From CAYVNU01 sp964453265 (GTDB lineage: Bacteria > Patescibacteriota > Doudnabacteria > UBA920): a DNA stretch of 64,000 nucleotides. Shown in pieces: positions 17,789 through 24,030 of the stretch; positions within the stretch are counted from its first letter, which is position 1; every line of letters begins with the position of its first letter. The notes below the pieces were generated by a model, which was not told the DNA's origin, did no database searches, and saw only the letters and a list, made by a program, of their open reading frames with translations. The DNA lies in assembly GCA_964453265.1 (NCBI GenBank), contig CAYVNU010000001.1, positions 124,001 to 188,000 on the forward strand. Reading direction: 5' to 3'. A program made the position numbers and the translations under genes.

Positions 17789-18340
17789 ATGGATAATCAT
17801 CAGCCAGTGAATTTGCAAAGTGCCGTGTTTGGTAACGGGTGTTTTTGGTGCACGGAAGCTATATTTCAAAAATTAATTGGAGTCATTAGCGTAGCACCGG
17901 GTTATGCGGGCGGAAGCAAACCCAATCCTACTTATGAGGAAGTTTGTAATGGTAATACAGGACACGCGGAAGTTATTAAAATTGAGTATGACCCTGCGCA
18001 AATTGAGTACAAGGTTTTACTAGAAGTATTTTTTTCTACTCACGACCCAACTACTTTAAATAGGCAAGGGAATGACGTGGGGGAACAGTACCGCAGTGTG
18101 ATTTTTTACGAAAACGATGAACAAAAAAAAGAAGCTGAGCAATTCATTGCGCAACTTACAGCGGAAAAAGTTTATTCTTCACCAATTGTTACGCAAATAA
18201 AACCGCTAGACAAGTTTTACGAAGCTGAAGACTACCACCATAATTACTTTGAGCGCAATTCTGGAAAACCATATTGTATGGTGGTTATTAACCCAAAACT
18301 GCAAAAATTTAAACAGCATTACGCAAAATTAATGAAGTAG
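17789..18340 (+). CDS. msrA: Peptide methionine sulfoxide reductase A
   Basis: 183 aa. GCFWC at 17-21 carries the catalytic Cys18; GYAGG, NPTYEEVCNGNTGHAE and DPTTLNRQGNDVGEQYRS follow as in the family. It reduces the S-epimer of methionine sulfoxide in proteins, using thiols or thioredoxin. The partner for the R-epimer, msrB, is encoded separately at 28185-28619. The 85-nt spacer upstream has no obvious promoter or ribosome site. Confidence 0.95.
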   Translation: MDNHQPVNLQSAVFGNGCFWCTEAIFQKLIGVISVAPGYAGGSKPNPTYEEVCNGNTGHAEVIKIEYDPAQIEYKVLLEVFFSTHDPTTLNRQGNDVGEQYRSVIFYENDEQKKEAEQFIAQLTAEKVYSSPIVTQIKPLDKFYEAEDYHHNYFERNSGKPYCMVVINPKLQKFKQHYAKLMK

Positions 18341-18349
18341 TAGGGCTTG

Positions 18350-18358
18350 TGATATAAT
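18350..18358 (+). promoter_or_regulatory. Extended -10 promoter (TGaTATAAT) for gnd
   Basis: TGATATAAT lies 27 nt before the gnd start, so the leader would be short. Confidence 0.55.
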
Positions 18359-18385
18359 TAAACTGTAAAAATTAAGTAAAAGATA

Positions 18386-19312
18386 ATGGAAATAGCAATT
18401 TTTGGTTTGGGCAAGATGGGCATGCAAATAGCTAAAAGGCTGCATAAAAATAATTTTAAAGTTCGGTCTTGGAATCGTTCAGCCGGGCCAAGGGAAGAAT
18501 TTGAAAAATTTACAAAAGAATTAGACGGATCTAACAGTAAAGCTTTTTCTAGTCTCGATGATTTAATTAATGGGATATCGGAACAGCCAAGAATATTTTG
18601 GATTATGCTTCTTCAGGAAGTTGTAGAAGATTTTTTGTTTAGCAAAGAGCTGCTAGGTGGGCATTTAAAAAAAGGCGACATAGTTATAGACGGCGGCAAC
18701 AGCCATTATAAAAAAAGTATAGAGCGCGCTAAAAAACTAAAAGAAAAAGGCGTGCATTTTTTTGACGTGGGCGTAAGCGGTGGAGTCTGGGGGTTTGATA
18801 ATGGTTTTGCGTTAATGGTTGGCGGGGAAAAAGAACATTATAAAAATATTGAACCGATTTTAAAAGCTTTGTCTTCCGGGGAAAATTATGGTTTAGTTGG
18901 CCCGCACGGCGCCGGGCATTTTGTAAAAATGGTGCATAACGGTATTGAGTACGGAATGATGGAAGCTATTGGTGAAGGTTATGGAATTATGAAAGAATCT
19001 AAAATGGATTTAGACTTACTTCAGGTTACTAAAATCTATCAGCACGGCACAGTGGTTAGGTCATGGCTAATAGATTTAGTTAGAAATATTTTTGAAAAAG
19101 AAGACATAGAAAATACCAAGGGCGAGATTGCTATGCTGGGAGAAGGGGAATGGACAGTTCAAACGGCTAAAGAATTGGGTGTGGACGCAAGAGTAATTGA
19201 AGACTCCGTAAAAGTGCGTTTAGAAAGTAAAGACCCTAAAAACCAAAATAAATTTTCCAACAAAATTGTAGCGCTACTTCGTAAGCAGTTTGGCGGTCAC
19301 AAAGTAAATTGA
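18386..19312 (+). CDS. gnd: 6-phosphogluconate dehydrogenase, short (YqeC/GndA) type
   Basis: 308 aa. Converts 6-phosphogluconate to ribulose 5-phosphate with release of CO2 and reduction of NAD(P)+. The Rossmann motif GLGKMG is at residues 7-12, VIDGGNSHY and GVSGGVWG form the substrate site, and KMVHNGIEYG holds the catalytic Lys and Asn. The protein is about 300 residues rather than 470, which marks the short, decarboxylating form common in Gram-positive and CPR bacteria. With zwf it gives a nearly complete oxidative pentose phosphate branch. Confidence 0.93.
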   Translation: MEIAIFGLGKMGMQIAKRLHKNNFKVRSWNRSAGPREEFEKFTKELDGSNSKAFSSLDDLINGISEQPRIFWIMLLQEVVEDFLFSKELLGGHLKKGDIVIDGGNSHYKKSIERAKKLKEKGVHFFDVGVSGGVWGFDNGFALMVGGEKEHYKNIEPILKALSSGENYGLVGPHGAGHFVKMVHNGIEYGMMEAIGEGYGIMKESKMDLDLLQVTKIYQHGTVVRSWLIDLVRNIFEKEDIENTKGEIAMLGEGEWTVQTAKELGVDARVIEDSVKVRLESKDPKNQNKFSNKIVALLRKQFGGHKVN

Positions 19313-19359
19313 CTATGAATGTAAAAGGTCTAAATATTATTTAGAGCTAGTAAAAATAT

Positions 19360-19812
19360 ATGTTTAATTTTTTAAGATTTCGCAACAGGCCGGAAGCATC
19401 GCCGGATGTTGTTGAAGTAGCCAATTTAGCTGAAGAAATAAAAAAATACAATATTCGTTTTGAGCTTACAGCGGGAAAGCCAGGGCAACCGCTTGAGTTT
19501 GTTTTGGTTTCGGAAAAAACTACAGGTTTAACACTGGACAAAACTTTAAACAGCCCTATTAATATTCCTTTAAAAAATATACAGAAAAAATTAAATACAG
19601 TGCCCACAATTGAGTTTGAAAGTATTTTTCCTCTTTATGGCAATGCTCAAAACGCAGGACCGGGTTTGAAATTTACAGTAGCAAAGCAAAATAAAGAGTT
19701 GGCGCTTAAAGCTTTGGCTGATTTGGGTATTTCGGAGTTTAAAGATAAAAGCCGAGTTATAGATGTAAATTCTTTTGCCGATGGTTATGAGCCAAACAAA
19801 AAGTGGTCATGA
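19360..19812 (+). CDS. Uncharacterised 150-aa protein
   Basis: Starts MFNFLRFRNRPEAS, with no signal peptide or membrane segment. It is a mixed alpha/beta sequence with a strand-rich middle (FELTAGKPGQPLEFVLVS) and a C-terminal helix ending in an acidic, Asn-rich tail. No family is recognised. Its stop overlaps the start of the transglutaminase-like gene (ATGA), so the two are translationally coupled and may work together. Confidence 0.6.
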   Translation: MFNFLRFRNRPEASPDVVEVANLAEEIKKYNIRFELTAGKPGQPLEFVLVSEKTTGLTLDKTLNSPINIPLKNIQKKLNTVPTIEFESIFPLYGNAQNAGPGLKFTVAKQNKELALKALADLGISEFKDKSRVIDVNSFADGYEPNKKWS

Positions 19813-20462
19813 AGGGTTATTTTTTTGAAAATGAAATTAAGCTTTTTAAAAAACTGAATTCGCCCAAGAAGATTCAGGATTTTTTGAATTCACTTACTAT
19901 CAACTTTGAAAAAAAAGGCGAGACGGTTTATTCTCCGAGGATGGTTTTGAAAAATAGAAGCGCCCATTGTATGGAAGGAGCTATGTTTGCGGCGGCTGCT
20001 TTGGAATATCATGGTCACAAACCTTATGTAATGGATTTACGTTCTATAGACGGGGACTATGACCATGTGGTGGCGGTGTTTAAGCAGTTTGGCTGCTATG
20101 GGGCAATAAGTAAAACTAACCATGCTGTCCTTAGGTACCGCGAACCTATATATCGCACAGTGCGAGAATTAGCTTTGTCTTATTTCCACGAATATTTTGA
20201 CGACAATGGCAAGAAAACTTTAAGGGAGTATAGTGAGCTTTTTGATTTAAGTTGGTTTGACCGAAATAAAATAACCTCCCCTAACCCCTCCTTTAAAAAG
20301 GAGGGGAATTGGAGAACATCAGAAAAAAATTTGTTTGAAATTCCCGAGAAGTTAGACCAAATAAAACATTATAAAATATTATCGCCAGCCCAAATCAGAA
20401 ATTTAAGAAAAGCTGATAATATTGAAATTAAAGCGGGTGAATTACTAGAGTTTAGAAAATAA
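19809..20462 (+). CDS. Transglutaminase/papain-like fold protein with palindrome insert
   Basis: 217 aa from the ATG at 19809, which overlaps the preceding stop; a GTG at 19803 is less likely. The stretch SAHCMEGAMFAAAALEYHG followed by YDHVVAVF places a Cys, His and nearby Asp as in transglutaminase-like cysteine hydrolases. No signal peptide is seen, so it should act in the cytoplasm. Residues encoded at 20276-20317 (SPNPSFKKEGNW) derive from a palindromic repeat element between core and tail. Substrate and partner are unknown; the coupled 150-aa protein is the best candidate partner. Confidence 0.6.
   Translation: MKGYFFENEIKLFKKLNSPKKIQDFLNSLTINFEKKGETVYSPRMVLKNRSAHCMEGAMFAAAALEYHGHKPYVMDLRSIDGDYDHVVAVFKQFGCYGAISKTNHAVLRYREPIYRTVRELALSYFHEYFDDNGKKTLREYSELFDLSWFDRNKITSPNPSFKKEGNWRTSEKNLFEIPEKLDQIKHYKILSPAQIRNLRKADNIEIKAGELLEFRK
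20276..20317. repeat. GC-rich palindromic element (family A) inside the transglutaminase-like gene
   Basis: cctcccctaacccctcctt / aaggaggggaattgg around a short AT loop; the frame stays open through it. Confidence 0.75.
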
Positions 20463-20465
20463 AAA

Positions 20466-20507
20466 ATCTGCTTGCCCGCCGAAGCTTTAGCGAAGGAGGG
20501 CGCAAGG
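20466..20507. repeat. GC-rich palindromic element, family B, intergenic
   Basis: ctgcttgcccgccgaagc / gcgaaggagggcgcaaggcag, placed directly after the transglutaminase-like stop. Followed by a duplicated end of the preceding gene: 20507-20565 encodes IEIKAGKLVEYKS, resembling the gene's last codons IEIKAGELLEFRK. This suggests that the element was inserted into a once longer or duplicated 3' end. Confidence 0.6.
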
Positions 20508-20580
20508 CAGATAAAATAGAAATAAAAGCCGGAAAGTTGGTAGAGTATAAGAGTAGTAGCTAAGAGCGAATTGCGAAGAA

Positions 20581-20687
20581 AAAATTTTAGTCTTCGACTT
20601 TATGGAGAAGCTAAAATTTTGGTTTAAAAAACTTAATATAATTCTCCACATTTATCCGCCTCTGGAGGAAGGTCTAATAATATTAAG
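20581..20687. repeat. Twin-hairpin intergenic element, copy 2
   Basis: Hairpin one has arms aaaattttag / ctaaaatttt around tcttcgactttatggagaag. Hairpin two has arms cttaatataatt / aataatattaag around CTCCACA ... GGAAGGTC. Outer gaattgcgaa / ttcgtaatt sequences add a further weak stem. Between convergent genes. It is the inverse orientation of copy 3. Confidence 0.78.
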
Positions 20688-20730
20688 TTTCGTAATTTAT
20701 CTTCTTGAAACAAAGTTCACGTTTGTAATT

Positions 20731-20760
20731 AAAAAAGCAGCCGTTAAGGGCTGCTTTTTT
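20731..20760 (-). terminator. Terminator overlapping the bshA stop codon
   Basis: aaaaaagcagcc / ggctgctttttt type hairpin; the TAA stop of bshA (20744-20746) lies inside it. Confidence 0.8.
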
Positions 20761-21919
20761 GGTTTATTATTCTTTTATAGTACTCAACATATTCCGGAAC
20801 AATTTTTTTACTGCAAAATTTTTCACAAGCAGCAAGTTTCGCGGCTTCTCCCATTTGTTTTCTTAAATCTGGGTTTGAAATTAAAAGTTTTAAATTTTTA
20901 ACAAAGCTTTTTATGTCGCCAACTTTGTGTAAGAAGCCGGTTTTGTTATTTTCTATAACTTCCGGTGTACCACCGCTATTTGTAGCTAAAACAGGGTTTC
21001 CATAACCCATTGCCTCTAGAGCGCCCATACCAAAGCTTTCGGTTTCGGAAGTAAAAACTGCCACATCAGCCGCGTTTAAATAGTTTTCAATATCTTTAAT
21101 TTTTTCTTTAACAATTATTTTATTTGAAATACCGAGTTTTTTTACAAGCGGTTTATAAGGAGAAAAATCTGCACCTGACAAAATTAACAGTTTAAATTTT
21201 GACTCGTCCCTTAAAGCTGCTACAATCTTTAATAAATCCGGTATGCGCTTTACCGGGCGAAGATTAGAAAGGTGAATGCCTAGAATATCGGTACCCTTAA
21301 TTTTTAATCCTTTGCGCATTACGGCGCGTGACTTAGTGGGCGTTGGGGGAGAATAGAAGTTATAAATAACTTCTATAGGTTTGTCGGTTTTTAAAACTTT
21401 TATAGTTTCTTCTTTTAGGCTTTGCGAAACTGTGGTTACTCCGTGGCTTCTTTCTACGGAATATTTTATAACTTCAAATAGCGCAGGGTCTTTGGCTAAA
21501 AGCGTTATGTCTGTGCCGTGCAAAGTGGTAATAACTTTTAAAAGCGGAATGTTATTTATGAGCATGATTCGTCTGGCTAGCAAAGCTGCTACTGCGTGAG
21601 GGACAGCGTAATGCACATGTAGAATATCTAAACCGATTTGTTTTTGGACTTTTTCTATTTCTACAGCCAAGGGTAAAGTGTAGTCCGGGTACTTAAATAA
21701 ACTGTATTCGTTAATGTGGACTTTATGAAAATGAATCCCCGGATGTTTTTCGGACAATCTAAAAGGCGGTTCATAGGAAATAAAATGAACTTCGTGGCCA
21801 AGCTTAGAAAGTTCTAAACCTAAATTAGTGGCAACAATGCCGCTACCGCCAACAGAGGGGTAGCAGACGATTCCGATTTTGAGTGAGTAGTGAGTAGTGG
21901 GTAGTGGGTAGTTAGGCAT
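20744..21919 (-). CDS. bshA: BshA-like GT4 glycosyltransferase (GlcNAc-malate synthase)
   Basis: 391 aa. The family joins N-acetylglucosamine from UDP-GlcNAc to L-malate, the first step of bacillithiol synthesis. The N-terminal half has the BshA pattern: YPSVGGSGIVATNLG, HEVHFIS, PPFRL, FKYPDYTLPLA and LHVHYAVPHA. The GT4 nucleotide-sugar site is near SETESFGMGALEAMG. The first 13 residues (MPNYPLPTTHYSL) are encoded by a GTAGT-type tandem repeat and look like an acquired extension. Last gene of a three-gene operon, 1 nt after the deacetylase. Related GT4 enzymes exist, but the BshB1 neighbour makes this assignment fairly safe. Confidence 0.82.
   Translation of the reverse strand: MPNYPLPTTHYSLKIGIVCYPSVGGSGIVATNLGLELSKLGHEVHFISYEPPFRLSEKHPGIHFHKVHINEYSLFKYPDYTLPLAVEIEKVQKQIGLDILHVHYAVPHAVAALLARRIMLINNIPLLKVITTLHGTDITLLAKDPALFEVIKYSVERSHGVTTVSQSLKEETIKVLKTDKPIEVIYNFYSPPTPTKSRAVMRKGLKIKGTDILGIHLSNLRPVKRIPDLLKIVAALRDESKFKLLILSGADFSPYKPLVKKLGISNKIIVKEKIKDIENYLNAADVAVFTSETESFGMGALEAMGYGNPVLATNSGGTPEVIENNKTGFLHKVGDIKSFVKNLKLLISNPDLRKQMGEAAKLAACEKFCSKKIVPEYVEYYKRIINQKSSP
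21884..21914. repeat. Short tandem repeat (agtagtg/gtgggtagt) at the bshA start
   Basis: gtgagtagtgagtagtgggt and its continuation form four imperfect 7-8 bp units. They are translated as the N-terminus of BshA on the minus strand. Similar arrays occur at 44045, 48871 and 60957. Confidence 0.6.
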
Positions 21920-21920
21920 A

Positions 21921-22616
21921 CTAATAGTTTCGGGAAGATAATGACAAATCTGAAATATGGTCTACACGAATTGGGTCGTTGGTCCAAAGGCCTATGGCAT
22001 ATTTAACGCCAATACTACTGCCCCAAGCAGCGGCTTTAGTGGTGACTAAGTTTACATAAGACTTGGTCTGCATTTGGCTTTTATGCGCCTGCATAGCGCG
22101 TATCCAAGTTTCGTAATTTTCGCTTACGTCTATAATTATGTCCGGCTTTTCACCCCATTCGGCGCGGGACGGATAAAAATATAATGTTCCAACTTTATGA
22201 ACATCTAAAGTTTTTAATTCAGTTAAACCACCATAGCGAGCAAGGCGGCAAGCAGCATGGGCAATTTGCGCCACAATATAGTGGTCAGGATGTTGGTTTA
22301 TTTGCAATTCCGGAGCAAATACCATATCTGGTTTAAATTCCCGAATTATTTTGGCAATTTGAATTCTATTCTCGGCCGTGTTTTCTATGTGGCAGTCGCC
22401 GCCCATATTTAAAAATTCAACATTTGTAACACCGGAAATTTTCGCAGCATCTATGGCTTCTTGTTTTCTACTTTCGGGCGTGCCATTGCTTCCGGCTTCG
22501 CCTAAAGAGCAAATTACAAATTTAATTTCCGAACCGTTTTGAGTTTCTTTTGTAACTAGCCCACCAAGCCCGAATTCAATGTCGTCCGGGTGAGCGCCAA
22601 TGCAAAGTAATTTCAT
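21921..22616 (-). CDS. bshB1: BshB1-like N-acetylglucosaminyl-malate deacetylase (LmbE/PIG-L)
   Basis: 231 aa. Zinc-dependent deacetylase that would remove the acetyl group from GlcNAc-malate, step two of bacillithiol synthesis. The metal motif AHPDD is at residues 8-12, and the third ligand lies in NQHPDHYIVAQ (typical H-x-D-H). SLGEAGSNGTPESRKQEA and the ending with SIGVKYAIGLW match BshB1 proteins. It sits in the middle of the operon, 28 nt after the BshC-like gene and 1 nt before bshA. Confidence 0.85.
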   Translation of the reverse strand: MKLLCIGAHPDDIEFGLGGLVTKETQNGSEIKFVICSLGEAGSNGTPESRKQEAIDAAKISGVTNVEFLNMGGDCHIENTAENRIQIAKIIREFKPDMVFAPELQINQHPDHYIVAQIAHAACRLARYGGLTELKTLDVHKVGTLYFYPSRAEWGEKPDIIIDVSENYETWIRAMQAHKSQMQTKSYVNLVTTKAAAWGSSIGVKYAIGLWTNDPIRVDHISDLSLSSRNY

Positions 22617-22644
22617 AGAAATTTAAAGATTTAAAATTTAAGAT

Positions 22645-23460
22645 TTAAAGATTAGGAATCCAAGCAAGTTCTTGGTCGTCAATCTGATCGCGCTTTATAA
22701 AGTTAACTTCCGGGAAGTCTTCCTTTTTTAAATAATCATATTCCGAGTTGCCGGTTATGTAGTGGGTTGCATGTATAACCGAGTTCATCCATTTAAAGCG
22801 GTGGTCGCGACCGGGGGTTTTTTGATTTTTGTTAACTTGCTGGTCGGGGAGTGTAATAAATTTGTCACCACCGGAATGAAGCTGAAAGCCTTCGGGGATT
22901 TTTTTAGCACGAACCATTTCGCCTTCGTATGGGACGTCTGCATAGAATTCATTTTGCAAATCTTCTGCCGCCTCTCTGAAATTTTTGTCCGAAGACTTTA
23001 TAACTTCTATACCGTCTAATATTCCTAATTTTTTATACATTTCTAGGCAAAAGTCCGCAACATTTGTAGGCTCTACAGATGTAAATAATTCTATCATATT
23101 TGCCCCCTCACCCCAACCCTCTCCCTCGAGGGGAGAGGGAGGAGAGAAAAATCTAGGTAATTGTTTTAAAATATCGCCTTTCCATGTGGTTGGAATGCGC
23201 TTTTCGTAAAGAGGGGAAAAGTTTTTTTGGATTTTATTTTCCTGTAAAAAATTTAACCTCACCTCTGCGCCAGTATGTTTATCGCGCATTACAGTAATAG
23301 TTTCTCTATAGTCAGCATCGGAGTCGTGGTAAAACAAAACAATTTTGCCGCCAATTTCTTTTTGCAAATTGCGCGCGCTTTGTAACTTAGCGTAAAAAAA
23401 CCGCTTTGGAAAAAACCCGTTGGGTTGTTGGCCTAGGGCAATAATAGGGGAATTAATCAT
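22645..23460 (-). CDS. Candidate minimal BshC-like cysteine ligase, 271 aa
   Basis: First gene of the bacillithiol-type operon. The N-terminus (IALGQQPNGFF, then a helix and GGKIVLFYHDSDADYRET) resembles the nucleotide-binding start of BshC, which has a GQQxG motif, a helix and a V-x-V-F-W...EDHD strand. BshC is about 530 residues, so this would be a half-length form lacking the coiled-coil part. The position before bshB1 and bshA supports a role in cysteine addition, but that is inference; it could be another ligase or a regulator. Residues 105-119 (SPPSPLEGEGWGEG) come from an inserted palindromic element. The gene is divergent from csoR across 117 bp. Confidence 0.55.
   Translation of the reverse strand: MINSPIIALGQQPNGFFPKRFFYAKLQSARNLQKEIGGKIVLFYHDSDADYRETITVMRDKHTGAEVRLNFLQENKIQKNFSPLYEKRIPTTWKGDILKQLPRFFSPPSPLEGEGWGEGANMIELFTSVEPTNVADFCLEMYKKLGILDGIEVIKSSDKNFREAAEDLQNEFYADVPYEGEMVRAKKIPEGFQLHSGGDKFITLPDQQVNKNQKTPGRDHRFKWMNSVIHATHYITGNSEYDYLKKEDFPEVNFIKRDQIDDQELAWIPNL
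23100..23147. repeat. GC-rich palindromic element (family A) inside the BshC-like gene
   Basis: ccccctcaccccaaccctct / ccctcgaggggagaggga core with a CTCGAG centre. In frame, encoding Pro/Gly/Glu-rich residues. Confidence 0.78.
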
Positions 23461-23498
23461 ACAGTAATTTTATCATTTATCTGCCATTACATCAATCC

Positions 23499-23526
23499 TT
23501 GACAAATACCCCAGGGGGGGTATACA
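23499..23526 (+). promoter_or_regulatory. csoR promoter with copper-type CsoR operator
   Basis: TTGACA (23499-23504), 16-nt spacer, TATACA (23521-23526). The spacer is filled by an inverted repeat ataccccaggggggtat-like (with one extra G), which is the form of known CsoR operators in front of copZA genes. Bound CsoR would cover both promoter boxes, so autoregulation with release on metal binding is expected. It may also affect the divergent thiol operon. Confidence 0.8.
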
Positions 23527-23532
23527 ATCAGA

Positions 23533-23572
23533 ACAAGTAACAAGTAACAAGTAACAAGTAACAAGTAACAAG
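23533..23572. repeat. 7-bp tandem repeat (acaagta)5 in the csoR leader
   Basis: Five perfect acaagta units plus acaag lie between the -10 box and the csoR ATG. They leave no Shine-Dalgarno sequence. The unit count could vary by slippage. Confidence 0.85.
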
Positions 23573-23577
23573 AACAT

Positions 23578-23844
23578 ATGCAGGAACAATATAAGAAAAA
23601 GTTAATTAATCATTTAAACCGTATAGAAGGCCAGGTTAGGGGAATTAAGAAAATGGTTGAGGAAAATAAGTATTGCGTAGACATACTAACTCAGAGTTTG
23701 GCTGTGGATAATTCGCTTGAGAGTTTTAACGCAGGACTTTTAGAAAACCATTTAACTGAGCATGTAGCTCATCAATTTATGCATGGACAGAGCAAAAAAG
23801 CGGTTAAGGAACTTTTAAAGGTTTATAAGTTGGCGAATAAGTAG
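23578..23844 (+). CDS. csoR: CsoR/RcnR-family metal-responsive repressor
   Basis: 88 aa, all-helical repressor; HLNRIEGQVRGIKKMVEENKYC is the family signature (quoted in part: RIEGQVRGI and KYCVDIL). The usual copper ligand set is Cys-His-Cys; here Cys is in YCVDIL and His in ENHL, but the third position is His (TEHV), giving Cys-His-His as in some nickel/cobalt sensors, although the N-terminal His of RcnR is missing. Operator type and the downstream copA argue for copper. DNA binding is lost when metal binds. First gene of the copper cluster. Confidence 0.88.
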   Translation: MQEQYKKKLINHLNRIEGQVRGIKKMVEENKYCVDILTQSLAVDNSLESFNAGLLENHLTEHVAHQFMHGQSKKAVKELLKVYKLANK

Positions 23845-23866
23845 GGGGAGTATGAGAGGGCTGTGT

Positions 23867-23996
23867 TCAATATTATTCGACCTTCCTCCAGAGGCGGATA
23901 AATGTGGAGAATAATATTGAGCATTTAAATCAAAATTTTAGAGCCTGCCCTGAACGAAGTGAAGGGTTCTCCATAAAGTCGAACACTAAAATTTTG
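23867..23996. repeat. Twin-hairpin intergenic element, copy 3 (inside the copper cluster)
   Basis: Hairpin one has perfect 12-bp arms tcaatattattc / gaataatattga around GACCTTCC ... TGTGGA. Hairpin two has perfect 11-bp arms caaaattttag / ctaaaattttg around gcctgccctgaacgaagtga and TTCTCCATAAAGTCGAAC. It separates csoR from copA, both on the plus strand. Confidence 0.85.
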
Positions 23997-24030
23997 CTAT
24001 TTCGTAATTCAAAGCCTATAAATAAGCTTT

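Noticed and set aside
20602..20901. 99-aa plus-strand ORF
   Set aside because: It runs through a twin-hairpin element, a terminator and the antisense of bshA; an accidental open frame.
23533..23572. Repeats before csoR as a CRISPR remnant
   Set aside because: The unit is 7 bp with no spacers; it is a simple tandem repeat. No CRISPR array or cas gene was seen anywhere in the window.
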